Source of the DNA: Oscillospiraceae bacterium
Lineage (GTDB): Bacteria; Bacillota; Clostridia; Oscillospirales; Ruminococcaceae
Length of the DNA stretch: 64,000 nucleotides
Direction: 5' to 3'
NCBI GenBank assembly: GCA_017550285.1
Contig: JAFZPP010000004.1
Span: 1 to 64,000 of the forward strand
The notes beneath the pieces are model-generated. The model did not search any database. It had not been told where the DNA came from and was given only the letters and a program-made list of their open reading frames with translations. Of the stretch, positions 43,508 through 52,966 are shown in pieces (the stretch's first letter is position 1; each line of letters starts with the position of its first letter). The translations under genes and the position numbers were made by a program.

Positions 43508-44365
43508 TTATGGCTTTTCAAGCGAAATCCGTCCGAGCTTCGTGCCGCGGAATTCATCGAGCAGCGTGATCGCCGCACGCTCGGTATTCGGTACGCCGCC
43601 CGAAAGCAGCATGCCGCGGTTCTTTGCCATTTGTTCGAGGAGCTCGAAGCCTTCGCCTTCCTGCTCCGGTGCGATCTTATAGCGTTCTGCAATCGCCTGC
43701 GGATATTCCTGATGCAGCAGCACCAGCAGACGCGCCGCCAGCGCTTCTTTATCGAGGATATCATCGCGGATTGCGCCGGTCATGGCAAGCCGCACCGCGA
43801 CCTCCTGATTGTCGAGCTTCGGCCAGAGCACGCCCGGCGTATCGAGCAGCTCGACGCCCTCTGACGTCTTGATCCACTGCTGCGTGCGCGTGACGCCGGC
43901 TCTGTCCTCTGCCTTTGCACGCTTGCCGCCTGCCAGACGGTTGATCAGCGAGGATTTTCCGACATTCGGTATGCCGAGAATCATCACGCGGATCGGTCTG
44001 CCCTTCATGCCTTTTTCGGCGTATCTTGCAAGCTGCTCTTTCAGCAGTTCGCGCAGCGCAGGCGCAAACTGCTTCACGCCCTTGCCGTTCTTGGAATCTG
44101 CCGTAATGACGGCATATCCCTGATTCTTATAGTATTGCATCCAGCGGCCTGTGATGTCCGGATCCGCCATATCCGCCTTATTGAGAATCACAAGGCGCGG
44201 CTTTTTGCCGGTCAGGCGGTTGAACTCCGGATTGCAGCTGCTCTGCGGCAGTCTTGCATCCAGCAGCTCTGCCACGGCATCGACCAGCGGCAGGCTCTTT
44301 GCGATCATCCGGCGCGTTTTCGCCATATGACCGGGAAACCACTGGATATCCTTCATATCTTCCAT
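43508..44365 (-). CDS. rbgA: ribosome biogenesis GTPase RbgA (YlqF)
   Basis: 285 aa. It is a circularly permuted GTPase: G4 (LNKADM) precedes G1 (GIPNVGKSSLIN), followed by G3 (DTPG). The N-terminal IQWFPGHMAKTRRMI is diagnostic. It is needed for late 50S maturation. Its ATG directly abuts the stop of the preceding signal peptidase gene, so the two are coupled. Confidence 0.95.
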   Translation of the reverse strand: MEDMKDIQWFPGHMAKTRRMIAKSLPLVDAVAELLDARLPQSSCNPEFNRLTGKKPRLVILNKADMADPDITGRWMQYYKNQGYAVITADSKNGKGVKQFAPALRELLKEQLARYAEKGMKGRPIRVMILGIPNVGKSSLINRLAGGKRAKAEDRAGVTRTQQWIKTSEGVELLDTPGVLWPKLDNQEVAVRLAMTGAIRDDILDKEALAARLLVLLHQEYPQAIAERYKIAPEQEGEGFELLEQMAKNRGMLLSGGVPNTERAAITLLDEFRGTKLGRISLEKP

Positions 44366-45283
44366 TTAATCCCTCTGACTTTCTGCCTGCTGACCGCCGC
44401 TGCTGTCGATTGTGCCGAATTTGGAGAGCGGAGACAGTCGCAGCAAAACCCTGCCGACAATCTTATCCTCCGGAATCAGCCCGACCTCGGGGTGACGGCT
44501 GTCCTTGGAAATATGACGGTTGTCGCCGAGGACGAAGATATAGCCCTCCGGCACCGTCAGCGGGTATGTAAATGCGCGGTTATCGCGCTTGGTCAGCGTA
44601 TTTGTATAGGGCTCGTCGAGCGCTTTGCCGTCTACATAGACAATGCCCTCGTCAAAATCAATATTGACCTCCTGACCGGACTGTGCAATCAGGCGCTTGA
44701 CGATATCCTTGCCGACGCCCGGGCAGGCGGTCAGCTTGCCGTCCGGATCGAACAGATAAGCGGACTCGCTGTCGAGAATCAGGATATCACCGGTATCGTA
44801 ATGTCTGCCGATGCGCGAGACAAGCAGGCGGTCGGCGTCTTCCAGCGTCGGAACCATGGAATCGCCCTCGACATCCGCCGTGCAGATCAGATATGTGAAA
44901 ATCAGCATCACCGCAAAAATCGCGGTACAGACAGATTCCGCAAGGTCTGCTGCATCATACAGAAAGCTGCGGAGCGTGTATGCGGCTTCATCCTCTTTTG
45001 TGCCGTTCGTGATGACCGGAGTCGGTGTGACCGGAGCAGGCGTATCCGCAGCGGGCGCGTTTTGCTGCGGTCCGGATTCAGACGGTGTATCTGCGGGTGC
45101 GGCAGGGGATTCCTGCGGTGCGGTCTCAGGCTCTGAAATGCCCGCAGCATCCGTTGTGACCGGAGCAGGCGTATCCGCAGCGGGCGCATTTTGCTGCGGC
45201 GCGGATTCAGACGGCGTTTCGGTTTCCGCAACAGGCGCTGCCTGCTGCGGGTCTGTGGTCATCGGGGTGTCATTCGTCTCCAT
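44366..45283 (-). CDS. signal peptidase I with long Pro/Ala-rich cytoplasmic tail
   Basis: 305 aa. Residues 1-95 are a Pro/Ala/Glu/Thr-rich region with a tandem repeat (PQQNAPAADTPAPVT occurs twice). A single membrane anchor follows (about 118-136, TAIFAVMLIFTYLIC). The catalytic domain has Ser in EGDSMVPTL, Lys in IVKRLIA and the substrate box VLGDNRHISKDSR. It cleaves Sec signal peptides on the outer membrane face. This is the last of three tandem paralogues. The tail is about 80 residues longer than in its neighbours. Confidence 0.92.
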   Translation of the reverse strand: METNDTPMTTDPQQAAPVAETETPSESAPQQNAPAADTPAPVTTDAAGISEPETAPQESPAAPADTPSESGPQQNAPAADTPAPVTPTPVITNGTKEDEAAYTLRSFLYDAADLAESVCTAIFAVMLIFTYLICTADVEGDSMVPTLEDADRLLVSRIGRHYDTGDILILDSESAYLFDPDGKLTACPGVGKDIVKRLIAQSGQEVNIDFDEGIVYVDGKALDEPYTNTLTKRDNRAFTYPLTVPEGYIFVLGDNRHISKDSRHPEVGLIPEDKIVGRVLLRLSPLSKFGTIDSSGGQQAESQRD

Positions 45284-45323
45284 GCGGCATCGCCTCCGTT
45301 TCTTCCGTTACGCTGCGGCAGAC

Positions 45324-45968
45324 TCAGCCGTTCTGCGCACCGGTGCTGTCGATCTCTCCGAATTTTGAAAACGGCAGGATGCGGATCAGCACCTTGCCGA
45401 GAATATCCTTTCGCGGAACCAGTCCGACATAGCTGCTGCGGCTGTCCGAGGAGCCGTTGCGGTTGTCGCCGAGGACAAAAACATAGCCCTCCGGAATCGT
45501 CAGCGGATACTGCAATGCCCAGTCTTCATCATCAGTCGTCGGGGTGTTCGTATACGGCTCATCGAGTGCCTGACCGTCTACAAAGACGATGCCTGCTGCA
45601 AAGTCGATATCGACCGTCTGTCCCTCCTGTGCGATCAGCCGCTTGACAATGCGCTTCTCAAAGCCGCGCGTGGTCTGGATATTGCCTTCCTGATCCATGG
45701 GGTGACCTTCCCAGTTGTTGATGATCAGAATATCGCCGTTTTCATATTCGTCACTGAGACGCGATACGGCAAGACGGTCGCCGTCTGCAAGCGTCGGAAC
45801 CATTGAGGTGCCCTCGACCCTTGCGACACAGACCACAAATGTAAACAGGATAATGACAATGAAAACCGCACTTGCGACACATTCGACGATATCGAGCACA
45901 TCAGCGGCAAAATCTCCGAGCGTATACTGCTCTTCCTCCGGTTTCTGAATCGCTTGTTCAGTCTGCAT
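45324..45968 (-). CDS. signal peptidase I, second of three
   Basis: 214 aa; start at 45968 behind AAGGAG. A short cytoplasmic N-terminus, one membrane anchor (about 30-50), Ser in EGTSMVPTLADGD, Lys in IVKRLIAQEGQ and the box VLGDNRNGSSDSR. The catalytic half is closer to the third paralogue (44366) than to the first, notably ALDEPYTNT and SKFGEIDS. It lies 28 bases after the first paralogue. Confidence 0.92.
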   Translation of the reverse strand: MQTEQAIQKPEEEQYTLGDFAADVLDIVECVASAVFIVIILFTFVVCVARVEGTSMVPTLADGDRLAVSRLSDEYENGDILIINNWEGHPMDQEGNIQTTRGFEKRIVKRLIAQEGQTVDIDFAAGIVFVDGQALDEPYTNTPTTDDEDWALQYPLTIPEGYVFVLGDNRNGSSDSRSSYVGLVPRKDILGKVLIRILPFSKFGEIDSTGAQNG

Positions 45969-45996
45969 GGTAAATCTCCTTTTCAGTTGCTTCGGC

Positions 45997-46632
45997 TCAG
46001 AACAGGATCGCAAACCGGTCCTTCCAGCTTTCGGTCAGCTCGTCCTCGCGGTCATAGCGGAGCACGGCGGTGCCGTAGATATTCTCTACCGGAATCAGTC
46101 CGACGGCAGGATTGCGGCTGTCGGTGCTGTTGAGGCGGTTGTCGCCCATGACGAAAATATAGCCCTCCGGAACGGTCATCGGATAGGTGAAGGCGCCGTC
46201 CTCGCGGTAGGTCGGGTCGGCGGTATAAGGCTCGTCGAGCACCTTGCCGTCTACGGTGACAGTGCCCTCTGTCGTGTCAATGCGGACCTCCTGACCGGCA
46301 CGCGCAATGACGCGCTTGATCAGAACCTTGCCGAGCCCCGGCTGACGGACGACAACCGTCTGCTCCGGATCGACAAATCTGCCGCCCTCCTCATTGTTCA
46401 CGACAACAATATCGCCGTTATTGCCCTTGAGCGGCGTCAGGATCAGCAGCTTATCCATATTATAAAGCGTCGGATTCATCGAGCCGCCGTCTACCGTGAC
46501 GGGGCGGATGACAAACGCAAACAGCAGAATAAAGACGAATACCGAGATCGCGCCGGCTTCCAGTATATCCAGCACATCGCCGCAGAATTCCTCCAGCGAG
46601 TATTTTTTCTTTTCTGCCTCTTGCTCAGACAC
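45997..46632 (-). CDS. signal peptidase I, first of three
   Basis: 211 aa from a GTG at 46632, well spaced after GAGGGG; ATG 46710 would lie in rplS. It has one membrane anchor (about 30-50), Ser in DGGSMNPTLYNMD, Lys in LIKRVIARAGQ and the box VMGDNRLNSTDSR. It is the most diverged of the three, with VRQPG and YDREDELTESW at the C-terminus. It is 78 bases downstream of rplS, so it may share that promoter. Confidence 0.92.
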   Translation of the reverse strand: MSEQEAEKKKYSLEEFCGDVLDILEAGAISVFVFILLFAFVIRPVTVDGGSMNPTLYNMDKLLILTPLKGNNGDIVVVNNEEGGRFVDPEQTVVVRQPGLGKVLIKRVIARAGQEVRIDTTEGTVTVDGKVLDEPYTADPTYREDGAFTYPMTVPEGYIFVMGDNRLNSTDSRNPAVGLIPVENIYGTAVLRYDREDELTESWKDRFAILF

Positions 46633-46710
46633 AGAGCACCCCTCTTTTCTGCGATTTTTTCGGAGAAAAAGGAAAGGGGACCGCAAGAGTCCCCTTTCGC
46701 TTGTTTGCAA

Positions 46711-47058
46711 TCAACGAACCAGTCCCTTGACCTTTGCCGCTTTTCCGACTCTGCCGCGCAGATAGTAGAGCTTTGCTCTGCGCACAACGCCTTTGCGGAC
46801 GATCTCGACCTTGTCAACTGTCGGGCAGTGAACCGGGAAGACTCGCTCAATACCGACACCGTGTGCAACTCTGCGGACGGTGAAGGTCTCGCTGATGCCG
46901 CCGTGCTTCTTCGCAATGACAGTACCCTCAAAAACCTGAATACGGTACTTCTCTGCGGATTCGTAAATGCGGACGTGAACCTTGACGGTATCGCCGACAT
47001 TGATTTCCGGCACATCACTCTTCATGCTGGACTTGCTGATTTGCTCCAAAGCGTTCAT
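46711..47058 (-). CDS. rplS: 50S ribosomal protein L19
   Basis: 115 aa; start at 47058 behind [46 protein letters not shown] and [17 protein letters not shown] are the L19 family blocks. It sits at the 30S-50S interface. It heads the block of signal peptidases, rbgA and rnhB. The leader is about 220 bases. Confidence 0.97.
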   Translation of the reverse strand: MNALEQISKSSMKSDVPEINVGDTVKVHVRIYESAEKYRIQVFEGTVIAKKHGGISETFTVRRVAHGVGIERVFPVHCPTVDKVEIVRKGVVRRAKLYYLRGRVGKAAKVKGLVR

Positions 47059-47282
47059 TTGGGATTCCTCCTTGATTTGTTTACGGATGTTCATACATTG
47101 CAGCACAGGGAAAATCCCGAACCTTTCAACAGCCGCTCAGCGCTTTTTCTGAGAGGCAAATGCAGCGGACCACCCATTTGTCAGAATGTTTTGTTTCCTG
47201 CGGAAGCTGCGGAAATCCGCCTGCTGCCGGAGAAAACGCATTTTGACCTCGCCCTACAAGTACAGGCGGATATTCAAATGCT
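47059..47282 (-). promoter_or_regulatory. rplS leader region
   Basis: About 220 untranslated bases between the inferred start and rplS. L19 leaders that bind ribosomal protein are known in Firmicutes. Here GC-rich complementary segments are present around 47200-47240, but I cannot confirm the known fold. Confidence 0.35.
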
Positions 47283-47287
47283 GTATC

Positions 47288-47316
47288 ATTATATCACATC
47301 TCCCCTGAAAAAGCAA
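47288..47316 (-). promoter_or_regulatory. rplS promoter
   Basis: Minus strand: TTGCTT (47316-47311), 17 bases, TATAAT (47293-47288). Confidence 0.6.
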
Positions 47317-47398
47317 GGGGTTCCGTGCAATTTTTTCACTTTACGCAAAAATCCGGTAAAACCGGCGGCGGTTTTTGCCAATGCGCCGGAGAATAAGC

Positions 47399-47428
47399 AC
47401 AGCGGCTCCGCAAAGACGAAGCCGCTGT
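47399..47428 (-). terminator. hairpin after the ferredoxin gene
   Basis: ACAGCGGCT (47399-47407) pairs with AGCCGCTGT (47420-47428), 23 bases after the stop. The U-tract is weak (GCTTATTC). Confidence 0.55.
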
Positions 47429-47450
47429 CTCATGTTGTGCGTTTCGGTGC

Positions 47451-47621
47451 TTAGCCCTGCTCAGGTGCACCGACGGGACATGTATCTGCGCAAGCGCCGC
47501 AGTCAAGACATGTATCGGCGTCGATGACGTACTTGCCGTCACCCTCGGAAATTGCACCTGCCGGACATGCGTCTGCGCAAGCGCCGCACTGGATGCATGC
47601 ATCGCTGATTGCATATGCCAT
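47451..47621 (-). CDS. 2[4Fe-4S] bacterial ferredoxin
   Basis: 56 aa; start at 47621 behind GGAGGTAACAGCT. Two clusters are bound by CIQCGACADACP and CLDCGACADTCP (CxxCxxCxxxCP twice), the clostridial ferredoxin arrangement, with pseudo-twofold symmetry. It is a low-potential electron carrier for anaerobic enzymes such as pyruvate:ferredoxin oxidoreductase and hydrogenase, which fits an obligate anaerobe. It is monocistronic with its own promoter. Confidence 0.95.
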   Translation of the reverse strand: MAYAISDACIQCGACADACPAGAISEGDGKYVIDADTCLDCGACADTCPVGAPEQG

Positions 47622-47691
47622 AGCTGTTACCTCCTAATAAATATAGTATGTGGTATGTGTTTGCGGAACTATGATTTCTGTTCCTGATAAT

Positions 47692-47719
47692 ATTGTATCA
47701 TATTTTCAGAAAAAATCAA
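47692..47719 (-). promoter_or_regulatory. ferredoxin promoter
   Basis: Minus strand: TTGATT (47719-47714), 16 bases, TACAAT (47697-47692). Confidence 0.6.
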
Positions 47720-48026
47720 GGGGTTTTGCAAAAAAATATGATTCTCACGTATATGCGCCTGTTTTTGCGCGAAATTCTTTGTCAGGATGCACAGGAAGGG
47801 CGTTTTTTCGGCAGCTTATCCGATAAGTTGAAAGCTGTGGAAGCTGCACAGGAATCCCGCGGCAACAGGAAAACACTCTGCGGATTCTGCATGAAGGAAA
47901 TGATGATTGCACAGCTTTTGTGCAAGATTGCGCACCACAAAATAGAATCTACGAGAGCAATATAATTATAATTCGTTGTGCATCATTGCGAATTTCTTCT
48001 TCAAAAAGAAAACTCTTTGCAACATC

Positions 48027-48055
48027 TTGACAATTTTCTGAAGATTTGATATAAT
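48027..48055 (+). promoter_or_regulatory. promoter of the dual-permease transport operon
   Basis: TTGACA (48027-48032), 17 bases, TATAAT (48050-48055): both boxes are perfect consensus. The transcript would start near 48062. No cre site or other operator palindrome was recognised. Confidence 0.9.
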
Positions 48056-48151
48056 ATAGTATTGTAGGATATTGTGGCACATTCGTGCTTCTATCAATCG
48101 GATGCTTCCGGCAGAATCCGCAGGAATGCCGGAATGAAAGGCGGAGATACC

Positions 48152-51043
48152 GTGAACAGAACGAATCGAATCCGGCGCTTGACCGCTTCGGCTGCCGCTG
48201 CCGTCATGACAGCCGTCTGCTGCCTGCCGCTCTGTGCTGCGGCAGAGGAGAATGCTGCTGCGGCGGATGATCTCTATACGCTGCGTTTTGAACGCGAAAC
48301 CAGCTACAGCGACTATTATGATATGCATATCGGCGAAAAGCGCCCCGCAGCCGAGGTCCGCATTGCCGGCATTGACTATGCCGATGCAAAGGACGGCAGC
48401 TTCTCTGTCGGGACGCTCGGCGGCAGGGCGGAGGTTCTTGTCTGGGACAGCGCCGAGGGTGAGCTGACCTATGAGGTCGATGTGCCCGAGAGCGGCATCT
48501 ACTGCATGCAGCTTTCCTATTATGCCATGGAGTCGCCCTCGAATCAGGTTGAATTTTCGCTTGCCGTGGACGGCGAACTGCCGTTTGAATCGGCTTCGAG
48601 AATCTGCCTCAACAAGATTTTCGTCAACCGCACCGCGATCCGCACCGATTCGCGCGGCAATCAGGTGCGCCCTTCCCAGATCGAACAGCCGGACTGGCAG
48701 CAGAAGTACCTCTATGATGAGGACGGGCTCTTCAATGATCCGCTGATCTTCTCGCTCGAAAAGGGAAAGCATACGCTGACGCTCAGCGGCATTAAAGCGT
48801 CGGTCGGCATTGAGTATCTGCGGCTCTGTCAGCCGGAGGGGACGGGGCAGTATCAGGCACCTGCGCAGAGTGAGCTGGACAGCACGCCCTCGCTGCTCTA
48901 CCGTATGGAGGGCGAGGCGGCAGCGCTGAAATCCTCCTCGACGCTCTATCCGGCATACGATAACAATGCCTATACTGTTTCGCCGTCGGATCCGGTCAAA
49001 ATGGTCTATAATACAATCGGCGGCGCAAACTGGGATCAGGCAGGGCAGACCATTACATGGGAAATCCCTGCGGATGCGCTCTCCGGCGACGGCTGGTATA
49101 AGCTCGGCATCAAGGCACGGCAGAATGTCATGCGCGGCTTCTACTCGAACCGCAGAGTGCTCATCGACGGAGAACTGCCGAATGATGCTTTCAGTCAGGT
49201 CAAATTTTACTATGACAATGACTGGAGCCTGACGCCCGTCGGCAGAGAGGGTGAGACGGCATATGTTTATCTCACCGCAGGCAGGGCGCATACCGTGACG
49301 CTGGAAGCCATGCCCGGCGAGATCGGCGAATATATGCGGCGGCTCGAAAGCACCGTCACCGATCTGAATACCTGCTATAAGCAGATTCTCATGATTACCG
49401 GACCGAATCCGGATAAATACAATGACTACTATGTCGAGGAGAGCATCCCGACGCTGATTCAGGATTTCATGCGGCTCTCGCAGCAGCTCAAGGATGCGCA
49501 GAACGGCATCGAAAAGCTCTCCGGCACGCTCGGCTCTGAGGCGGCGGCGCTCCAGAGAATGTATGTCATTCTCGATAAGTGCATTGAAAAGCCCAGCCGC
49601 ATTCCGAATTATGTCACGCAGATCAAGGATAATATTTCGACAATCTCGACCTTCATCTGCGATTACCGCGATCAGCCGCTGGAGGTCGATTATATCGAGC
49701 TGGCATCGCCCGATCAGGAGTTCGCCTCGCTGAAATCCAGCTTCTTCAAGCAGCTCGGCTTCCGCTTCAAGGCGTTCCTCGGATCCTTTACCGAGGATTA
49801 TACCACGCTCTCCGATATCGACGCCGACCGCGAGGACGTTATCAATGTCTGGGTCAATCTCGGCAGAGATCAGGCACTCGTTGTCAAGGAGCTGGTCGAG
49901 AATGAATTTGCGCAGCTGCATCCCGAGAATCCGGTCTCGGTCAATCTGGTTGTCGGCGGTGTCGTCGAAGCGACGCTTGCCGGAAAGGGTCCCGATGTCG
50001 CACTGTTCCTCGGCGGTGAATTCCCTGTCAACCTTGCATGCCGCGGGCTGCTCGTCGATATGAAGCAGTTTCCGGATTTCAATGAAACCGTCAAAAACTA
50101 TCAGCATGACGCGACGGTGCAGTACAGCTATGACAACGGCTGCTACGGTATGCCGCTGACACAGAACTGGACGATGATGTTCTACCGCACCGATATCCTC
50201 ACGGAGCTCGGTCTGACCGAGCTGCCGCGGACATGGGATGCGCTGATTGATACACTCCCTGCACTCCAGCGCAATCATCTCGGTGTCGGTCTGATTCTGC
50301 CCTCGACGAATGTTGCGGCGGCGACCGAAGCAGGTCATACCTATGCGACACTGCTCCTTCAGCAGGGACTCAATTACTATAATCCCGAGCAGACAAAGAC
50401 GCAGTTCGATTCCGTTCCGGCAATCCAGTGCTTTGAAAAGTGGACGGATTTCTACCGCGATTATAAATTCGTGCAGACCTATGACGCCTACAGCTATTTC
50501 CGCACGGGACAGTATCCGATTGTGATTGCAAACTACAGCTTTGCAAATCAGCTTTCGGTCGCGGCACCGGAAATCAAGGGGCTCTGGGATTTCACCGTCA
50601 TGCCCGGCACCATGCAGCAGGACGGCACGATCAATCATGCGTCCAATTCCGGCGGCTCCGGCGCGGTGATTTTCAATAAGGTCAAAAACAAGGAGGCTGC
50701 ATGGGAATTCGTCAAGTGGTTCTGCTCGACGGATGTGCAGACCGAATACGGCGCAAACCTTGAGGGCCTGCTCGGACAAATGGGTCGCTATGAGGCGGCG
50801 AATGTCGAGGCACTCAAGCAGCTCAACTGGTCGGGCGCGGAAATGGATGTGCTGCTGGCACAGTGGGATGCGCTGACCGAGATCCCCGTGCTGCCCTCGT
50901 CCTATGCCGTGACCAGAAACATCATGAACGCATTTCGTGAAACCGTCAATTCCAATGAAAATCCGCGCGATACGCTCATGTACTATAACAGCGATATGAA
51001 CGATGAGATCCGCAGAAAGCGCGAAAATCTCGGGCTTAGCTGA
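48152..51043 (+). CDS. composite extracellular solute-binding protein with carbohydrate-binding-like modules
   Basis: 963 aa from GTG 48152 (5 bases after GGCGGAG); ATG 48134 is an alternative. The signal peptide is about residues 1-31 and has no convincing lipobox (LPLC is a poor match). Two beta-rich modules of the CBM6/35 galactose-binding type follow (about 45-225 and 250-410). Then come a helical segment (about 415-510) and a family 1 solute-binding domain (about 570-940: VINVWVNLGRDQALVVKELV, GKGPDVALFLGGE, GCYGMPLTQNWTMMFYR). The usual family size is about 430, so this is more than double. It should deliver an oligosaccharide to the permeases that follow. Confidence 0.82.
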   Translation: MNRTNRIRRLTASAAAAVMTAVCCLPLCAAAEENAAAADDLYTLRFERETSYSDYYDMHIGEKRPAAEVRIAGIDYADAKDGSFSVGTLGGRAEVLVWDSAEGELTYEVDVPESGIYCMQLSYYAMESPSNQVEFSLAVDGELPFESASRICLNKIFVNRTAIRTDSRGNQVRPSQIEQPDWQQKYLYDEDGLFNDPLIFSLEKGKHTLTLSGIKASVGIEYLRLCQPEGTGQYQAPAQSELDSTPSLLYRMEGEAAALKSSSTLYPAYDNNAYTVSPSDPVKMVYNTIGGANWDQAGQTITWEIPADALSGDGWYKLGIKARQNVMRGFYSNRRVLIDGELPNDAFSQVKFYYDNDWSLTPVGREGETAYVYLTAGRAHTVTLEAMPGEIGEYMRRLESTVTDLNTCYKQILMITGPNPDKYNDYYVEESIPTLIQDFMRLSQQLKDAQNGIEKLSGTLGSEAAALQRMYVILDKCIEKPSRIPNYVTQIKDNISTISTFICDYRDQPLEVDYIELASPDQEFASLKSSFFKQLGFRFKAFLGSFTEDYTTLSDIDADREDVINVWVNLGRDQALVVKELVENEFAQLHPENPVSVNLVVGGVVEATLAGKGPDVALFLGGEFPVNLACRGLLVDMKQFPDFNETVKNYQHDATVQYSYDNGCYGMPLTQNWTMMFYRTDILTELGLTELPRTWDALIDTLPALQRNHLGVGLILPSTNVAAATEAGHTYATLLLQQGLNYYNPEQTKTQFDSVPAIQCFEKWTDFYRDYKFVQTYDAYSYFRTGQYPIVIANYSFANQLSVAAPEIKGLWDFTVMPGTMQQDGTINHASNSGGSGAVIFNKVKNKEAAWEFVKWFCSTDVQTEYGANLEGLLGQMGRYEAANVEALKQLNWSGAEMDVLLAQWDALTEIPVLPSSYAVTRNIMNAFRETVNSNENPRDTLMYYNSDMNDEIRRKRENLGLS

Positions 51044-51070
51044 ATGCAGTAATAAAGGAGGGTTCCTCTT

Positions 51071-52009
51071 TTGGATAAGGAACAGATCGGTGTCAGAACC
51101 AAACAGGAACAGCGGCGGCAGCTCCTGCTGCGCATCAAACAGAATAAAGAAGCCTATCTCATGCTGGCACCTTTTATGATCGTATTTCTGATTTTTACGG
51201 TCATTCCGGTTATCATGTCGCTGCCGATCGGTCTGACGGATTTCGACATGGTCAAATATCCGCCGACATGGGTCGGACTCAGCAATTTCTATAACCTGTT
51301 TCTCAATGACAGCATTTTTATCAAGGCAATCCGTGTGACACTGGTGTTTGCTGTGTTTACGGGCCCGCTGAGCTACTTCCTGAGCTTCATGCTCGCGTGG
51401 CTCATCAATGAGATGAATCAGACGCTCAAGGTCATCTTCACGCTGATCTTCTATGCGCCGTCCATGGCATCCGGCGTCTATGCAGTCTGGCAGCTCATCT
51501 TCTCCGGTGACAGCTACGGCATTGCAAACTCCACACTGATGAACCTCGGCATCACAACCTCTGCGATGCAATGGCTGACCGATTCCAAGTATATCCTGAC
51601 GGTCGTCATTATTGTGCAGCTCTGGGTCTCCATGGGCGCAGGCTTTCTTGCCATGCGCGCAGGCTTCCAGAATATCGACAAGGCACAGTATGAAGCCGGT
51701 GCGATTGAGGGTATCCGCAACCGCTGGCAGGAGCTGATTTACATTACAATCCCCGGCATGGGCCCCTCGCTGATGTTTGCAGCAGTCATGCAGATCGTGT
51801 CCGCATTTACGGCGGATATTGTCGCGCGCAATCTCGTCGGTTTCCCGAGCACGGATTATGCCGCACATACGATCATGACACATGCCTTCGATTACGGCTG
51901 GATCCGCTACGAAATGGGCTATGCCTCTGCAATCTGCATGATCCTGTTTATTGCAATGTATATTGCAAATAAGCTCATCAGCAGAGTGCTCGGCAAATAT
52001 ATGGACTGA
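51071..52009 (+). CDS. sugar ABC permease, MalF-like, pair 1
   Basis: 312 aa from a TTG at 51071, 9 bases after AAAGGAGG; no ATG is better placed. It has six membrane helices and the EAA loop QYEAGAIEGIRNRWQELIYITIPGMGPS that docks on the ATPase. It forms a heterodimer with the next gene product. No ATPase gene is in the operon, so a shared MsmX-like ATPase encoded elsewhere is likely. Confidence 0.88.
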   Translation: MDKEQIGVRTKQEQRRQLLLRIKQNKEAYLMLAPFMIVFLIFTVIPVIMSLPIGLTDFDMVKYPPTWVGLSNFYNLFLNDSIFIKAIRVTLVFAVFTGPLSYFLSFMLAWLINEMNQTLKVIFTLIFYAPSMASGVYAVWQLIFSGDSYGIANSTLMNLGITTSAMQWLTDSKYILTVVIIVQLWVSMGAGFLAMRAGFQNIDKAQYEAGAIEGIRNRWQELIYITIPGMGPSLMFAAVMQIVSAFTADIVARNLVGFPSTDYAAHTIMTHAFDYGWIRYEMGYASAICMILFIAMYIANKLISRVLGKYMD

Positions 52010-52025
52010 GGAGGCAGGCAGGATT

Positions 52026-52928
52026 ATGAGTCATTCTTCCGCAAAGACAAAGCAGAAGCCGGATGTCCGGAAGCTCAAGGCTTCCAACCGGCGCGCCGGC
52101 AGAAAAATCGGCGGCTCTATCGCTATTTTCCTTTTTCTGCTGATTCTCGGTCTGTTTATGGTGCTCCCGATCTGGCTGATGATCGTCAACTCGGTCAAGC
52201 CGGTCAACGAAATGTTTATCTTCCCGCCGAAGTGGTATACGCTGAATCCGACGCTCGACAATTTCAAGGATACCTACCGTGTCCTCGGGCAGATGTGGGT
52301 GCCGTTCTCGCGCTATGTCTTCAACAGCATCTTCGTGACGGTCGCCGTGACCGTTTTGCAGTGCGTATTCGCTTCCATGGCGGCATTCTGTCTGGCAAAG
52401 GTCAATTTCCCGGGCAATAAGATCATCAATGCGGTTATCGTGCTCGCGCTGCTCTATAACAGCAATGTCATCTACCTGATGCAGTATATGGTCATGGCGG
52501 AGCTCAATATGATCAACCGCATGTCGGCGCTGATTCTGCCGGCGGTCGCATCGTCCATGGGTCTTTACCTGATGCGGCAGTCGATGACCTCCGTGCCGGA
52601 CGCAATGATCGAAGCGGCAAAGGTGGACGGTGCAAATCTCTTTACGATCTGCTGGCGCATCGTGATTCCGAATCAGAAGCCGGCGCTCATGACCATGGCG
52701 ATCTTCGCGTTTCAGGGCGCGTGGAATATCACGGGCGGCAGCGTCGTCTACGATGAATCGCTCAAAACACTCCCGACTGTCATTCAGCAGGCTGCCTCTG
52801 CCGGTATCTCGCGGCAGGGCGTTACAATGGCTGCGGCGGTCATCCTCTTTGTTCCGCCGGTACTGTTCTTTATTCTCGCACAGAGTCAGGTCATGGAGAC
52901 CATGGCACATTCCGGCATCAAGGATTGA
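52026..52928 (+). CDS. sugar ABC permease, MalG-like, pair 1
   Basis: 300 aa; start at 52026 after GGAGGCAGGCAGG. A basic N-terminus of 35 residues precedes six membrane helices. The EAA loop is DAMIEAAKVDGANLFTICWRIVIPNQKPA. MalG-type C-terminal features are present. It is 16 bases after its partner. Confidence 0.9.
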   Translation: MSHSSAKTKQKPDVRKLKASNRRAGRKIGGSIAIFLFLLILGLFMVLPIWLMIVNSVKPVNEMFIFPPKWYTLNPTLDNFKDTYRVLGQMWVPFSRYVFNSIFVTVAVTVLQCVFASMAAFCLAKVNFPGNKIINAVIVLALLYNSNVIYLMQYMVMAELNMINRMSALILPAVASSMGLYLMRQSMTSVPDAMIEAAKVDGANLFTICWRIVIPNQKPALMTMAIFAFQGAWNITGGSVVYDESLKTLPTVIQQAASAGISRQGVTMAAAVILFVPPVLFFILAQSQVMETMAHSGIKD

Positions 52929-52966
52929 GATACGGTCCGGAGCATGCAGAAAGGATGAGGAATTAC

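Larger units (their letters stand above)
47622..48151. other. divergent intergenic region, ferredoxin / sugar transport operon
   Basis: 530 bases. The ferredoxin promoter is near the left end and the operon promoter at 48027-48055. The middle holds an open frame (47693-47965) without a ribosome site or a recognisable protein; I see no other feature. Confidence 0.5.

Noticed and set aside
47693-47965. A 90-codon plus-strand frame before the transport operon
   Set aside because: It begins inside the ferredoxin promoter, lacks a ribosome site and ends before the operon promoter.
47966-51883. A 1305-codon open frame on the minus strand
   Set aside because: It runs antisense through the solute-binding protein and permease genes, has no ribosome site and a composition (Arg, Ile, Asp, His-rich) typical of a shadow frame of GC-biased codons. 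The plus-strand genes have signal peptides and family motifs.
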